A stretch of DNA of 64,000 bases from JBBPZA01 sp963728925 (GCA_963728925.1 CAVSMB010000026.1:62001-126000); one strand, 5' to 3'. Numbered from the stretch's first letter, positions 35,204 through 44,643 are shown. Numbers and translations are program-made. The notes: generated by a model from the letters alone, not told the origin.

Positions 35204-36859
35204 TCAGCGTCGCGTCGTGCCCCGCGCCCCCGCGGCAACGAAAAGCACGGTGTAGTCGCCGAAGCGCGCGACCGGGCGGTAGCTGCGGGCGAGATAGCGG
35301 TCGAGTGCGCCCGCGCCGCCCGCCGGCGGCCCGGGCGACGGAGCCACTGCCGGCGAGCTCGAGCGCACGACCACGCGCAGCCGTGCCGCGCGCAGGTCGG
35401 CGACCATCCGCCGCTGGACGGCCGCGGTGGTCACCAGGCCGGCACGCAGTGGGTCATACGCGGTCGGGTTGGGCCTCTCGAGCAGCGTGTAGAGAAGCGT
35501 CGCGCCGCCGCGGGCGCGGTCGTACCGCGGCGCGGCGACGAACACCGGCCGGCCGGGTGGGACGCGGGCCGCAACGAAGGGGACGAGGCTGTTCAGCGCC
35601 GCGGCCTCGCCGCGCGCCGCGCGCACCCCGTCGGCCGACGGCGCGCGCAGCGTCGCCTCGTCGGGAGCGGCCACGGCCTGGTCGAAGCGAAGCTCCCAGC
35701 CGGTCACCGCCACCAGGCCCACGCTGCAGGCGAGGGCGGCGCGCACGAGTGGCACCGGCATCCCGGCGCCCGCGAGGGCGAGCATCGCCGGCGCCACCGC
35801 CGCGAGCACGCCCACGTGCAGCGCGTCGGGACGCAGGAGCAGCGAGGCCGCGCCCGCAAGGGCGAGTGGGGCAAGCGCGAGCTCCTCGCGCGTCGGGCGC
35901 CGCACGAGCGCGGCGAGCGCCCAGAGGGCGAGCCCGGCGAGCAGCAAGAGTGGGAGGTAGAACTGCAGCGCGGGCGTGATCTCGACGCCGCCGCCGTAGC
36001 GCAGGGGGAAGGACGGCGCGCCGTCGCGCTGGTGTGAGAGAAAGACCGCGGTCTGGTCCCACACCGCGCCGGGCGCCGCGAGCACGAAGGGCGCCCAGGC
36101 GAGGACGGCCACGGCGACGGCCGCCGCGAAGGCCCGCACGCCGGCTCGGTCGGCCGGCTCCTCGCCCTGCGCGCGCGGCCCGTCGCGGGCGGCGACAAGC
36201 AGGCCGAGCGCGGCGGCGAGGCCGAGCTCGGGACGGAAGGCCGCAGCCACGCCGGCCAGCACGCCCCCGCCCACCGGCGAGCGGCGCGCGAGCAGCAGCG
36301 CGCCCAGCCCGAGAGCGAGGGCGGCCGGCGTCGGGCCCGGATCGGCCGGCCACGCCAGCGCCCCGGCCGTCGCGACCCACGCGAGCAGCGCCCAAACGAG
36401 CGGCGCGCTGCGCCGTGTCAGCGCGAAGGCCTCCAAGGCCACCACCGCGACGAGCGCGACGCGGACGATCCTCCACCAGACCAACGAGGGCCCGAAGAGC
36501 TTGACGAGCCCGGCGAGGAGCAGCGCCTGGCCGGGGCCTGCGTTCAGCCAGAAGTCGCGATAGGGCACCTCCCCCGCGGCGACGCGGGCGGCCGCCTGCA
36601 GCGCGATCCCCTCGCCGTCCGGCGCCACGGGGCGCAGCAGGGTGAAGCCCGCGAGCGCGGCGGCGACGACAAGCAGCGCGGGGGCGAGCCAGGCCGGGTC
36701 GGGTCGCCCCCGCCCGGGGCCCATCCGTGGCCGGCCGGGGGCCCGGAGCAGCGGCCACGCGCGGGCGTCCGACGCCCAGGGCAGCGCCCGCACGCGGCGG
36801 CGGCGGCGACCTCGGGTCACCAGCGGCATGGTGCCTCCAAGCGCAGCACTCGGCGCCAC
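35204..36859 (-). CDS. Membrane protein, GT39-like glycosyltransferase
   Basis: 551 residues (internal ATG at 36811 to 36830 possible, since the first 50 residues are only Arg-rich). About ten hydrophobic helices. The first loop has VAAGEVPYRDFWLNAGPGQA; the Y-R-D-F-x-x-x-x-G-P motif with a conserved Asp is typical of actinobacterial GT39/GT87-like membrane transferases. Helices follow between 110 and 420 (for example SLVWWRIVRVALVAVVALEA, LLLLAGLALWALAALV), then a soluble C-terminal part of about 130 residues with RPVFVAAPRYDRARGGATLL. It would use a polyprenyl-linked sugar outside the membrane. It is divergent to nothing and converges with the relic at 35062. Confidence 0.78.
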   Translation of the reverse strand: MAPSAALGGTMPLVTRGRRRRRVRALPWASDARAWPLLRAPGRPRMGPGRGRPDPAWLAPALLVVAAALAGFTLLRPVAPDGEGIALQAAARVAAGEVPYRDFWLNAGPGQALLLAGLVKLFGPSLVWWRIVRVALVAVVALEAFALTRRSAPLVWALLAWVATAGALAWPADPGPTPAALALGLGALLLARRSPVGGGVLAGVAAAFRPELGLAAALGLLVAARDGPRAQGEEPADRAGVRAFAAAVAVAVLAWAPFVLAAPGAVWDQTAVFLSHQRDGAPSFPLRYGGGVEITPALQFYLPLLLLAGLALWALAALVRRPTREELALAPLALAGAASLLLRPDALHVGVLAAVAPAMLALAGAGMPVPLVRAALACSVGLVAVTGWELRFDQAVAAPDEATLRAPSADGVRAARGEAAALNSLVPFVAARVPPGRPVFVAAPRYDRARGGATLLYTLLERPNPTAYDPLRAGLVTTAAVQRRMVADLRAARLRVVVRSSSPAVAPSPGPPAGGAGALDRYLARSYRPVARFGDYTVLFVAAGARGTTRR

Positions 36860-36961
36860 GCTACCGCCGTGAGCGGCGTCGGGCGAGAAAGCCCTACGCG
36901 GTCCAATGGACGGTCATCCAGCCGTCACCGGAGGCGATGGACGGGCAGCGCGATGCGGCGC

Positions 36962-37900
36962 CTAGCCGAGCGCGAGCCCGCGGCGGGGCGAGGGCGGGAT
37001 CGCGGTCTCCACCGGGACGGTGGCGGTTCGCCGCAGCCTCCGTCGGTCGGCGAGCACGGCGGGCAGGAGCGGCACCGCCGCGACCGAGGCCTTCAGGTGG
37101 GCGGCGAGGCGCCGCTCGCGGGCCGCGTGCCACGCCCACCCGGCCTGGCGGTAGACGACCCCCGGAAGCCAGCGCGCCGGGAAGTGCTTGACCACCAGCA
37201 GCAACGTGTTGCGCTGGGTCCACGACCACGCCGAGCGGCTCGCCCCATCCGAGGAGCCCTCCCCCGCGTGGCGCGCGACCACCGGCTCGTAGCGGCACCG
37301 CCAGCCCGCCAGCCGCAGGCGCAGGCCGAGGTCGACGTCCTCGAGGTAGATCACGAGGGTCTCGTCGAAGCCGCCGACGGCGAGGACCGCGTCGCGGCGG
37401 TAGACAGCGGCGCCCGCGCACGCCGAGAAGGCCTCCCCCGGAGCGTCGAAGCGCCCGTTGTCGGTCGTGCGCCGCCCACGCTGCTCGCATGCGCCGTCGC
37501 GGCGCAGGAGGTCGCCCGTGTCGTAGACCTGGCTCGGGTCCTCGAGGTCGACCATCTTGGTCGCCACCGAGGCGACGCCAGGGTCCTCGTCGAGCACGGC
37601 GGCGGCCCGGCGCAGCCAGTCGGGCGCAAGCACCACGTCGGTGTTCACGAGCGCCACGTGGCCCGCCGACACCGCGGCGATCCCGCGGTTGGCCGCCGCC
37701 GCGAACCCCGTGTTGCGACCCAGGCGCAGCACCTCCACCCGCGCGCGCCGTTCGGCGGCGGCGTCGGACCCGTCGGTCGAGCCGTTGTCGACGACGAGCA
37801 CCTCGTCGGGCGGCGGGTCCTGCCCCATCACGGAGTCCAGGCACGCCTCGATCCAGCGGGCCCCGTTCCAGTTGGGGATGACGACCGCGGCCGCGGTCAC
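36962..37900 (-). CDS. GT2 family glycosyltransferase (rhamnosyltransferase-like)
   Basis: 312 residues from a GTG that overlaps the stop of the upstream GT4 gene (GTGA). VVIPNWNGARWIEACLDSVM, VLVVDNGSTDGSD, NTGFAAAANRGIA, ALVNTDVVLAPDWLRR and GGFDETLVIYLEDVDLGLRL form the classic WbbL-like GT2 set, with the acceptor-side EDVDL and the DxD equivalent NTD. The C-terminal 90 residues carry RNTLLLVVKHFP, as in many rhamnosyltransferases of cell-wall polymers. It acts in the cytoplasm. The 101 bases to the next gene upstream in the map (36860 to 36961) hold no gene. Confidence 0.9.
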   Translation of the reverse strand: MTAAAVVIPNWNGARWIEACLDSVMGQDPPPDEVLVVDNGSTDGSDAAAERRARVEVLRLGRNTGFAAAANRGIAAVSAGHVALVNTDVVLAPDWLRRAAAVLDEDPGVASVATKMVDLEDPSQVYDTGDLLRRDGACEQRGRRTTDNGRFDAPGEAFSACAGAAVYRRDAVLAVGGFDETLVIYLEDVDLGLRLRLAGWRCRYEPVVARHAGEGSSDGASRSAWSWTQRNTLLLVVKHFPARWLPGVVYRQAGWAWHAARERRLAAHLKASVAAVPLLPAVLADRRRLRRTATVPVETAIPPSPRRGLALG

Positions 37901-39072
37901 GCAGGTCGGCGCCACGGCGCGGCGGGGCGGCCGACCCGGGCGCGCACGCGCTCGGCCGCGCGCGGCGTGTGGTCGACCCCGCGGGCCGCCTCGACGGCGT
38001 CGCGCATCTGGCGGCGGAAGCGCGCGACGCTGAAGCGGTCGGCGTTGCGCGCGCACGCCGCGGGGTCTATCGCTCCGTCGTCGAAGCCCCGCACCGCCTC
38101 GGCGAGCACGTCCGGCTCGAGCTCTGAGAAGAAGGTGCCGGTCACGCCCTCGACGACCGTCTCGCGCGCGCCGCCGCTCGCGTGGGCGATGACCGGGCGG
38201 CCGGCCGCCTGGGCCTCGACGGCGGCGATGCCGAACTCCTCCGTGGCGGTGACGATCATCGCCCGGCACCCCTGGGCGAGCTCGGAGATGCGGGCGTCGG
38301 AGACGCGTCCCTCGATGCGCACGGTCGGCCCGGCGAGCCGTCGCAGGCGCTGGAGCTCGGGCCCGTCGCCGGCGACGACGAGCGGACGGCCGAGCCGGTT
38401 GAAGGCCTCCACAGCGACATGGATCCGCTTGTGGGGCATGAGCTCGGAGACGATGAGGTAGTGGTCGCGCACTGGGCCCGGGCTGAAGCGCGTCGTCTCG
38501 ACCGGCGGGTAGACGACCGCGGACTCCCGGTTGAAGTAGCGCGCGATGCGCTTGCGCGTCGTCCCGGAGATCGCCAGGTAGGCGTCGACGCGCTGCGCGG
38601 CGATCCAGTCCCATCGACGCCAGCGGCTGAAGATGACCGCCAGGGCGGCCCGGGTCACCGGATCGCGCTGGGCGAGCGTCGTGTCGCGCGCGTTCCACGC
38701 GTAGCGGAACGGGTTGTAGCAGTAGCAGACGTGCACGGCCCCGGGGGCGGGGATGACGCCGTGGGCCCACGCACTCGAGCTCGACACGACGAGGTCGTAG
38801 TCCGAGAGGTCGAAGCTCTCCACCGCGAGCGGGTAGAGCGGGAGCAGCGCGCGGAAGTTGCGCGCGGTGGGGCGCAACCGCTGGAGGTAGGAGGTCTTGA
38901 TCGTGCGGTGCGCGAAGCGTCCCTCCGTTCCCCGCTCATCGTAAACGGGAGTGAAGATGTCGGCCTCGGGCCAGATCTCGCACAGGGTCGAGAAGACCCG
39001 CTCCGCGCCGCGCAGGTCGAGCAGGAAGTCGTGCACGAGGGCGACGCGAGGGGCGCCGCTATCGCCGGCCAT
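37897..39072 (-). CDS. GT4 family glycosyltransferase
   Basis: 391 residues, GT-B fold. N-terminal: RVALVHDFLLDLRGAERVFS, ADIFTPVYDERGTEGRFAHR; middle: YCYNPFRYAWNARD; C-terminal: YLIVSELMPHKRIHVAVEAF, PLVVAGDGPELQRLRRLAG and the GT4 motif VTATEEFGIAAVEAQAAGRP with the E-x7-E pair (EEFGIAAVE). Complete compared with relatives of 370 to 400 residues. It is the first of a pair coupled to the GT2 at 36962. A fragment of a second copy lies at 34852. Probably a mannosyl- or other hexosyltransferase; substrate unknown. Confidence 0.92.
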   Translation of the reverse strand: MAGDSGAPRVALVHDFLLDLRGAERVFSTLCEIWPEADIFTPVYDERGTEGRFAHRTIKTSYLQRLRPTARNFRALLPLYPLAVESFDLSDYDLVVSSSSAWAHGVIPAPGAVHVCYCYNPFRYAWNARDTTLAQRDPVTRAALAVIFSRWRRWDWIAAQRVDAYLAISGTTRKRIARYFNRESAVVYPPVETTRFSPGPVRDHYLIVSELMPHKRIHVAVEAFNRLGRPLVVAGDGPELQRLRRLAGPTVRIEGRVSDARISELAQGCRAMIVTATEEFGIAAVEAQAAGRPVIAHASGGARETVVEGVTGTFFSELEPDVLAEAVRGFDDGAIDPAACARNADRFSVARFRRQMRDAVEAARGVDHTPRAAERVRARVGRPAAPWRRPA

Positions 39073-39135
39073 GCGGCGAATCTAAGCATGGGCCGAGCCG
39101 GCCGCGCTCTCCGCCCGGGTAGGTCGTCGCACGCC

Positions 39136-40173
39136 TCAGCGGGCGGCGTTGGCCAGCACCTCGTGCGCCTGGCGCGCCGCTCGCTCCCAGCTCAGGGCGG
39201 CGATCCGCGGCGCTCCCGCGGCCACGAGCTGCCGGCGCAGCGCATCGTCCGCGGCGATCCGCCGCAGCGCCTGCGCGAGCGCCGCGACGTCGCCCGGCGC
39301 GACGAACAGCGCGCCCTCGCCGAGCGTCTCCCGCATGCCCGGCACGTCGCTCACGACCGACGGCGTCCCGAAGCTCAGCGCCTCGAGCGGCGGCAGCCCC
39401 AGCCCCTCGAGCCGCGAGGGGAGCACGAGCGCGATCGCGCCGGCGTAGAGGCCCGCCAGGACGTCGTCGCTCACTCGCCCGAGCAGCGTCGCGCCGGCCG
39501 CGGCGAGCACGTCGCGCTCGCGGCCGTCGCCGACGACGACCAGGCCCGCGTCCAGGCCTTCGGCGCGTGCCGCCCGGAACGCCGCGGCGAGCACCTCGGG
39601 CGCCTTGCGAGGCTCGAGCGCGCCGACGAACAGCAGGTAGCGCGAGGGAACTCCTGGCGTCGCGGGGACGCCGCGCCCGGCCGCCTCCCCCACCCTCCCG
39701 ACGCCCGGCAGCACGGCGACGACCTTCTCGGCGGGCAGCCCCCAGCGAGACAGTGCCTCCTCCCGGGTGGCCGCGGAGTTCGTCATGACCATCGCCGCGC
39801 GGCGGGCGAGCGACCGGGGCCTGGCGAGACGCTGCCAGAGCCGTTCGTAGCCCGTGAAGTCCTGCGGCCGGGCGTCGAAGGAGAGGTCGTGCAGGGTGAG
39901 GACGAAGGGCACCCCGTGGGACACCGCGACCGGCGCGGGCTCGGGCAGCCACACCACGTCGGGCGGCGCGCCCGCGAGCCGGTCCAGTCGCGGGCGGCCG
40001 GCGAGGGCCGCCGCGGCGTAGCGCGCCCGGCGCCCGGCTCCCGAGCCCGCGGTCACCACGCGCCAGTCCTCGGACGGGAACGTGGCGCGCAGGGCCTCGA
40101 GCATCCCGGCCGTCACCCTCGCGATGCCCCGGCGCTCCTTCTCGAGCGTTCGGCCGTCGACGGCGACGCGCAT
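39136..40173 (-). CDS. GT4 family glycosyltransferase
   Basis: 345 residues. Starts MRVAVDGRTLEKERRGIARV, common in GT4 enzymes that sense a preformed glycan chain. The C-terminal half has RYLLFVGALEPRKAPEVLAA, LVVVGDGRERDVLAAAG, GRVSDDVLAGLYAGAIALVL and PSRLEGLGLPPLEALSFGTP (E-x7-E pair), followed by SVVSDVPGMRETLGEGALFV. Complete. The stop of the next upstream gene (40189) is 15 bases away, so the two GT4 genes are likely one transcript. Donor unknown. Confidence 0.91.
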   Translation of the reverse strand: MRVAVDGRTLEKERRGIARVTAGMLEALRATFPSEDWRVVTAGSGAGRRARYAAAALAGRPRLDRLAGAPPDVVWLPEPAPVAVSHGVPFVLTLHDLSFDARPQDFTGYERLWQRLARPRSLARRAAMVMTNSAATREEALSRWGLPAEKVVAVLPGVGRVGEAAGRGVPATPGVPSRYLLFVGALEPRKAPEVLAAAFRAARAEGLDAGLVVVGDGRERDVLAAAGATLLGRVSDDVLAGLYAGAIALVLPSRLEGLGLPPLEALSFGTPSVVSDVPGMRETLGEGALFVAPGDVAALAQALRRIAADDALRRQLVAAGAPRIAALSWERAARQAHEVLANAAR

Positions 40174-40188
40174 GCCGCGGGACCCTAG

Positions 40189-41142
40189 TCAGCCCGCGAG
40201 CGAGGCGAGCAGCGCGTCGACCTCGCGCGCCGCGCGGTCCCAGGAGAGTGTGGCCGCCCGCGCGAGCCCCGCGGCGGAGAGCCGCTGGCGCAATGGCTCG
40301 TCCTCGAGCGCGCGCCCGAGCGCCGAGGCGATCTGGCCGGAGTCCTCGGGGTCGACGAGCAGCGCCGCGCCGCCGGTCGTCTCGGGCAGCGCGGCGCGGT
40401 CGGCGGCCACGACCGGCACGCCGGAGGCCATCGCCTCCAGGCAGGTCAGGCCGAAGCCCTCGTGGCGGGAGGCGAGCACGAAAGCGCGCGCGCCGGCGTA
40501 GAGGCCGGGCAGCAGATCGTCGTCGACGTGCCCGAGCGCGCGGACGGCGCCGGGGCCCTGCTCGGCACGCAGCTGGGGGCGACCGCCGCCGGCCGCGACG
40601 AGCTCGACGCCGCGCGCCGCGAGCTCCCGCCCCGCGGGCTCGAGCGCGGCGAGGTTCTTGCGCGCGACCAGGCTCCCGACGGTCAGAACGTACGGTCGCT
40701 CCAGGCCGAGCGCGCGGGCGGCGCCGGCCGCGTCGGCGGTGGGCGCGAAGCGCTCGTCCACCCCGCCGTGCACGACGGTCACCCGCTCGCGCGAGACACC
40801 CATCAGCTCGACGATCTCGTCGCGCGAGAACGACGACACCGTGATCACCCGTACCGCAGCCCGCGCCAGCGCGGGGAGCATGGTCCGCTGCCACGCGGCG
40901 TACCCGCGCGAGTACCACTCGGGGTGAGCGAGGGCCGAGGCGTCGTGCATGACCACGACGTTGCGCGGCCAGGCGAGGGGTGCGAGGTTGGCGGGGGAGA
41001 GCACGATCCCCGCCCGGGCGCGGGCGGCGAGGGCGGGGAGGGCGAGCTGCTCCCACGCGTGCCCGAGCCGGTGGCTCAGCGCGACCGGCGGGGTCGCGAC
41101 GCGGTAGGCGCCAGGCCGCAGGGCCGGGAGCCGCCGCGCCAT
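40189..41142 (-). CDS. GT4 family glycosyltransferase
   Basis: 317 residues from the ATG at 41142: GIVLSPANLAPLAWPRNVVV, VVMHDASALAHPEWYS, PYVLTVGSLVARKNLAALEP, LGHVDDDLLPGLYAGARAFV and ASRHEGFGLTCLEAMASGVP (E-x7-E). The frame stays open upstream and encodes IVINARAAARPELGGVERWA, the usual N-terminus of this group, so the true protein is longer by about 20 residues. I see no ATG, GTG or TTG for that longer form before the uracil-DNA glycosylase stop, so either a rare start such as ATC or a small error is involved. Confidence 0.87.
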   Translation of the reverse strand: MARRLPALRPGAYRVATPPVALSHRLGHAWEQLALPALAARARAGIVLSPANLAPLAWPRNVVVMHDASALAHPEWYSRGYAAWQRTMLPALARAAVRVITVSSFSRDEIVELMGVSRERVTVVHGGVDERFAPTADAAGAARALGLERPYVLTVGSLVARKNLAALEPAGRELAARGVELVAAGGGRPQLRAEQGPGAVRALGHVDDDLLPGLYAGARAFVLASRHEGFGLTCLEAMASGVPVVAADRAALPETTGGAALLVDPEDSGQIASALGRALEDEPLRQRLSAAGLARAATLSWDRAAREVDALLASLAG

Positions 41143-41216
41143 CTCGCGCGCCCACCGCTCGACGCCGCCGAGCTCGGGCCGGGCCGCCGCGCGCGCGTTG
41201 ATGACGATTGAGTGGC

Positions 41217-41942
41217 TCAGAACAGGCCGAGCTGCTCGCGCTGGGCGCGGTCCTCGGCGCTGGCGTCCCGTGCCGCGAGCTCGGGCTCGGGCACGGCGAG
41301 CTCGACCTCCGGCTCGACCTCGGGCACCTCGAGCGGTGGCTCGGGCTGCTCTGGCACGGGAAGCTCGAGGAACTCGGGAATGCGGGCGAAGTCCTCGCGC
41401 AGCGTCGCCAGCATGCGCGGCGTGTAGAGCGCGGCCGCCGGGTGGAAGAGCGGGTAGAGCCGCACGCGGCGCGGTCCGATAGTCAGCTCCTCGGCGCGAC
41501 CGTGGAGGCGCGTGATGCCGGTCGGGTCACCGCGAAGCAGCTTGGTCGAGAAGTTCCCCAGCGTGCAGATGACCCGGGGGCGGATCAACTCGACCTGGCG
41601 TAGGAGGTAGTCCTGGCAGGCGTCGATCTCCGCGGGCTGGGGGTCGCGGTTGCCTGGAGGGCGGCACTTCAGCGTGTTGCAGATGAACACGTCGCCGCGC
41701 TGCAGGCCGATCTCGCCCAGCAGCTTGTCGAGCAGCTTCCCCGCCGCCCCGACGAAGGGAACGCCCTGCTGGTCCTCGTTGGCGCCCGGAGCCTCGCCGA
41801 CGAACATGAGGTCCGCGTCGGCGTTGCCCGAGCCGAAGACCACCGTGGTGCGCGTCGCGGCAAGCTGCGGGCAGCGGGTGCAGCCGCGAGCCTGGTCGTA
41901 GACGGCCTTCAGCTCTTCCCGGCGCTGCGCGGCGTCGGCCAT
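41217..41942 (-). CDS. udg: Uracil-DNA glycosylase, family 4
   Basis: About 241 residues. Removes uracil from DNA as the first step of base excision repair. Family 4 marks: Cys21 and Cys24 (GCTRCPQL) and a later pair (CNTLKCRPPGNRDPQ region and ACQDYL) that ligate a 4Fe-4S cluster; the active site GEAPGANEDQQGVPFVGAAG; and the DNA-binding LFHPAAAL. The last 55 residues are Pro/Glu rich and not part of the fold, an extension over the 190 to 200 residues of typical members. An ATG at 41951 is an alternative start. It precedes the glycan genes and probably is not functionally tied to them. Confidence 0.9.
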   Translation of the reverse strand: MADAAQRREELKAVYDQARGCTRCPQLAATRTTVVFGSGNADADLMFVGEAPGANEDQQGVPFVGAAGKLLDKLLGEIGLQRGDVFICNTLKCRPPGNRDPQPAEIDACQDYLLRQVELIRPRVICTLGNFSTKLLRGDPTGITRLHGRAEELTIGPRRVRLYPLFHPAAALYTPRMLATLREDFARIPEFLELPVPEQPEPPLEVPEVEPEVELAVPEPELAARDASAEDRAQREQLGLF

Positions 41943-42045
41943 GGCGAGCATGCTAGAGCGGCACGCGGAGCTACAATCCGTGGCGAGCCCGCCATTTGCC
42001 GCAGGCAGCGGGATCGAGTCCAGAGCACGACCGACCGGTATCTCC

Positions 42046-42819
42046 ATGAGGGAACTGGAACGGCTAGACCGACACTCCGTCATCGGCGGCGGCCGAATGG
42101 GCCGCGCGCTAGTCGCTGCCCTGCGGGCGGCGGGCGTGACGGTGGACGGCCCGCTGCCCCGCGGGGCGTCGGGCGCGGGCGCCGACGTCGTCATCCTCGC
42201 CGTCCCCGACGCGCAGATCGTCGCCGCCGCCGCGTGCGTCGCGCCCGGCCCGCTTGTCGGCCACTGCTCAGGCGCGACCGGGCTCGAGGTGCTCGCCGGG
42301 CACGAGGGCTTCGGCCTGCATCCACTGATGACGGTGACGGGCGAGGAGACGAGCCTGGCGGGGGCCGCCTGCGCGGTCGCCGGCAGCAGCCCGCGTGCCC
42401 GGCGTACCGCCCGGGCACTGGCCCACACGCTCGGGATGGTCCCGGTCGAGGTGGCCGACGAGGACCGCGCCGCCTATCACGCCGCCGCCTCGGTGGCCTC
42501 GAACTTCCTGGTGACGGTCCAGGCCTTCGCCGAGCGCCTCGCCGCCTCCGCGGGCGTGAACCGCGCGCACCTGGAGCCCCTCGTCCGCGCCACCGTCGAG
42601 AACTGGGCGGCCCTCGGCCCCGACCGGGCGCTGACCGGCCCCGTCGCTCGCGGCGATCATGTCACGGTCGCGCGTCAGCGGGCCGCCGTCGCGGAGCGGG
42701 CGCCGGAGATGGTGGCCCTCTTCGACGCGCTCGTCGCGGCGACGAGGACGATCGGGGATGCGCCGGTCGGGGATGCGCCGGTCGGGGACGCCCCAGCGGA
42801 CGGGACGGTTGCCGCATGA
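42046..42819 (+). CDS. Rossmann-like DUF2520 protein next to panC
   Basis: 257 residues. NAD(P)-binding Rossmann start (SVIGGGRMGRALVAALRAAG) and, after DVVILAVPDAQI, the DUF2520 helical domain with GLHPLMTVTGEETSLAGAAC. Proteins of this type regularly sit beside pantothenate genes in actinobacteria, as here, where the stop overlaps panC (ATGA); they are 6-phosphogluconate/ketopantoate reductase-like, and a role in pantoate formation is possible but not shown. The end contains a repeat of IGDAPVGDAPVGDAP encoded by 15-base units (42758 to 42800), an unusual low-complexity tail. Confidence 0.85.
   Translation: MRELERLDRHSVIGGGRMGRALVAALRAAGVTVDGPLPRGASGAGADVVILAVPDAQIVAAAACVAPGPLVGHCSGATGLEVLAGHEGFGLHPLMTVTGEETSLAGAACAVAGSSPRARRTARALAHTLGMVPVEVADEDRAAYHAAASVASNFLVTVQAFAERLAASAGVNRAHLEPLVRATVENWAALGPDRALTGPVARGDHVTVARQRAAVAERAPEMVALFDALVAATRTIGDAPVGDAPVGDAPADGTVAA
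42758..42800 (+). repeat. 15-base tandem repeat in DUF2520 gene end
   Basis: About two and a half copies of GGGGATGCGCCGGTC encode GDAPV units near the C-terminus. Copies are nearly identical at the DNA level, so the tract is recent or length-variable and adds no known fold. Confidence 0.75.
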
Positions 42820-43703
42820 GGCTCCTGCGCACCGTCGCCGAGCTGCGAACCGCGCTGAGTCCGCGGCGCACGGCGGGTGAGCGCATCGGGCTCGTCCCCA
42901 CCATGGGAGCGTTCCACGAGGGACACCTGGAGCTCATGCGCCGCGCCCGCGCCGCGTGCGACGTTGTCGTCGTGTCGCTCTTCGTCAACCCGGCCCAGTT
43001 CCGGCCGAGCGAGGACCTCGGGGCCTACCCCCGCGACGAGCGGTGCGACGCGGCGCTGGCGGCCGAGGAGGGCGTCGACATCCTATTCGCCCCCAGCGCC
43101 GACGAGGTCTACCCGCCGGGCTTCGCCACGACCGTGTCGGTCGGCGGCCTCACCGAGCAGCTCGAAGGCGCGGCGCGCGGCGCCGAGCACTTCCACGGCG
43201 TGAGCACGGTCGTCTGCAAGCTTCTCAACATGGTCTCGCCCGAGATCGCCTACTTCGGCCAGAAGGACGCCCAGCAGGCCGCGGTCATCCGCCGCATGGT
43301 GCGCGACCTCGACATCCCGGTCCAGATCGACCTGCATCCGATCGTTCGCGAGCCGAGCGGCCTGGCCATGTCGAGCCGCAACGCCTACCTCGACGCCGCC
43401 GAGCGCGAGCGCGCCACTGCGTTGCGCCGGGCGCTGGACGCCGCCCAGCGCGCCGTCGACGGCGGCGAGCGCGAGCCCGGGGCGATCCGCGCCGTCGCGC
43501 TCAAGGCCATCCGCGCCGCGGGCGTCGAGCCCGAGTACCTCGAGCTCGTCGACCCCGACACCTTCGCGCCCGTCGCGGCGGTGGCCGGCGACGTGCTCGT
43601 CGCCGTCGCAGCGCGCGTCGGCCCCGCCCGACTCATCGACAACGCCCTCATCCACGCCGGCGAGGTGGCGACCCTCGTGACCGAGGGCGCCAACCTCCGC
43701 TGA
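42816..43703 (+). CDS. panC: Pantothenate synthetase
   Basis: 295 residues, the usual length. Joins pantoate and beta-alanine with ATP to make pantothenate. Motifs: IGLVPTMGAFHEGHLELMRR (the HxGH nucleotide-binding site), SLFVNPAQFRPSEDLGAYPR, STVVCKLLNMVSPEIAYFGQ and KDAQQAAVIRRMV, then SGLAMSSRNAYLD (KMSKS-like). Start ATG overlapping the stop of the DUF2520 gene. panB follows 20 bases downstream with an AAGGAG ribosome site, so panC and panB form one operon. Confidence 0.97.
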   Translation: MRLLRTVAELRTALSPRRTAGERIGLVPTMGAFHEGHLELMRRARAACDVVVVSLFVNPAQFRPSEDLGAYPRDERCDAALAAEEGVDILFAPSADEVYPPGFATTVSVGGLTEQLEGAARGAEHFHGVSTVVCKLLNMVSPEIAYFGQKDAQQAAVIRRMVRDLDIPVQIDLHPIVREPSGLAMSSRNAYLDAAERERATALRRALDAAQRAVDGGEREPGAIRAVALKAIRAAGVEPEYLELVDPDTFAPVAAVAGDVLVAVAARVGPARLIDNALIHAGEVATLVTEGANLR

Positions 43704-43722
43704 GACAAGGAGCCCCTCCGCC

Positions 43723-44643
43723 ATGCCCGCAGCATCCCGCACCCCCCACGCGCCGCCCGAGGACCGCCTTCCGGTGACGCTCCCAGCCGTGCTCGAGCGC
43801 AAGCGCCTGGGCGAGCCGATCGTGATGGTCACCGCCTACGACTACCCGTCGGCGCAGGTCGCCGAGGCCGCGGGCGTCGACATGGTCCTCGTGGGCGACA
43901 GCGCGGCGATGACCGTGCTCGGCTACCCGTCGACGGTGCCGGTGAGCGTCGACGAGCTCGTCATCCTCGCCGCGGCGGTGCGCCGCGGCCTGCGCACGCC
44001 GTTCCTGGTCGCCGACCTGCCCTTCGGCTCCTACGAAGCCTCCGACGAGCAGGCCATCGCGACAGCCCAGCGCTTCGTCAAGGAGGCCGGGGTCGACGCC
44101 GTCAAGCTGGAGGGCGGCGGCACCTCGGTGCGCCGCGCCGAGGCGATCGTCGAGGCGGGAATCCCGGTCCAGGGCCACGTCGGCCTCACCCCCCAGACGG
44201 CCACCGCGCTCGGCGGCTACCGGGCCCAGGGCCGCACCGCCCAGCGCGCCCTGGATGTCGCCCGCGACGCCGTCGCCCTGCAGGAGGCGGGCTGCTTCTC
44301 GATCGTCTTCGAGGCAATCCCGGCGGCGGTCTGCGAGCTGCTGATGGAGCGCATCGAGGTCCCGGTCATCGGCATCGGCGCCGGACCCGCGACCGACGGC
44401 CAGGTGCTGGTCTTCCACGACCTCCTGGGCATCTACGACGGCCTGAGCCCGCGCTTCGCCAAGCGCTACGCGCGCCTGAAGGACGAGATGATCGCGGGCG
44501 TCGGAGCCTATGCGCAGGAGGTGCGCAGCGGCCACTTCCCGGCCCCCGAGCACACCTACTCGATCGACCCGGAGGAGCTCGAGCGCTTCCGCGCGCTGCT
44601 GCCCGAGTTCGGCGGCGACCGCCTGGCGCACTTCGACTGGTAG
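43723..44643 (+). CDS. panB: 3-methyl-2-oxobutanoate hydroxymethyltransferase
   Basis: 306 residues, slightly longer than usual because of a 25-residue N-terminal extension. It makes ketopantoate from 2-ketoisovalerate using methylene-tetrahydrofolate. Visible: IVMVTAYDYPSAQVAEAAGV, VLVGDSAAMTVLGYPSTVPV (metal site D), FGSYEASDEQAIATAQRFV, VKLEGG, VQGHVGLTPQ, and VIGIGAGPATDGQVLVFHDL. Preceded by AAGGAG about 10 bases before the ATG. The 3' end overlaps by 88 bases with the C-terminus of a convergent membrane protein. Confidence 0.97.
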   Translation: MPAASRTPHAPPEDRLPVTLPAVLERKRLGEPIVMVTAYDYPSAQVAEAAGVDMVLVGDSAAMTVLGYPSTVPVSVDELVILAAAVRRGLRTPFLVADLPFGSYEASDEQAIATAQRFVKEAGVDAVKLEGGGTSVRRAEAIVEAGIPVQGHVGLTPQTATALGGYRAQGRTAQRALDVARDAVALQEAGCFSIVFEAIPAAVCELLMERIEVPVIGIGAGPATDGQVLVFHDLLGIYDGLSPRFAKRYARLKDEMIAGVGAYAQEVRSGHFPAPEHTYSIDPEELERFRALLPEFGGDRLAHFDW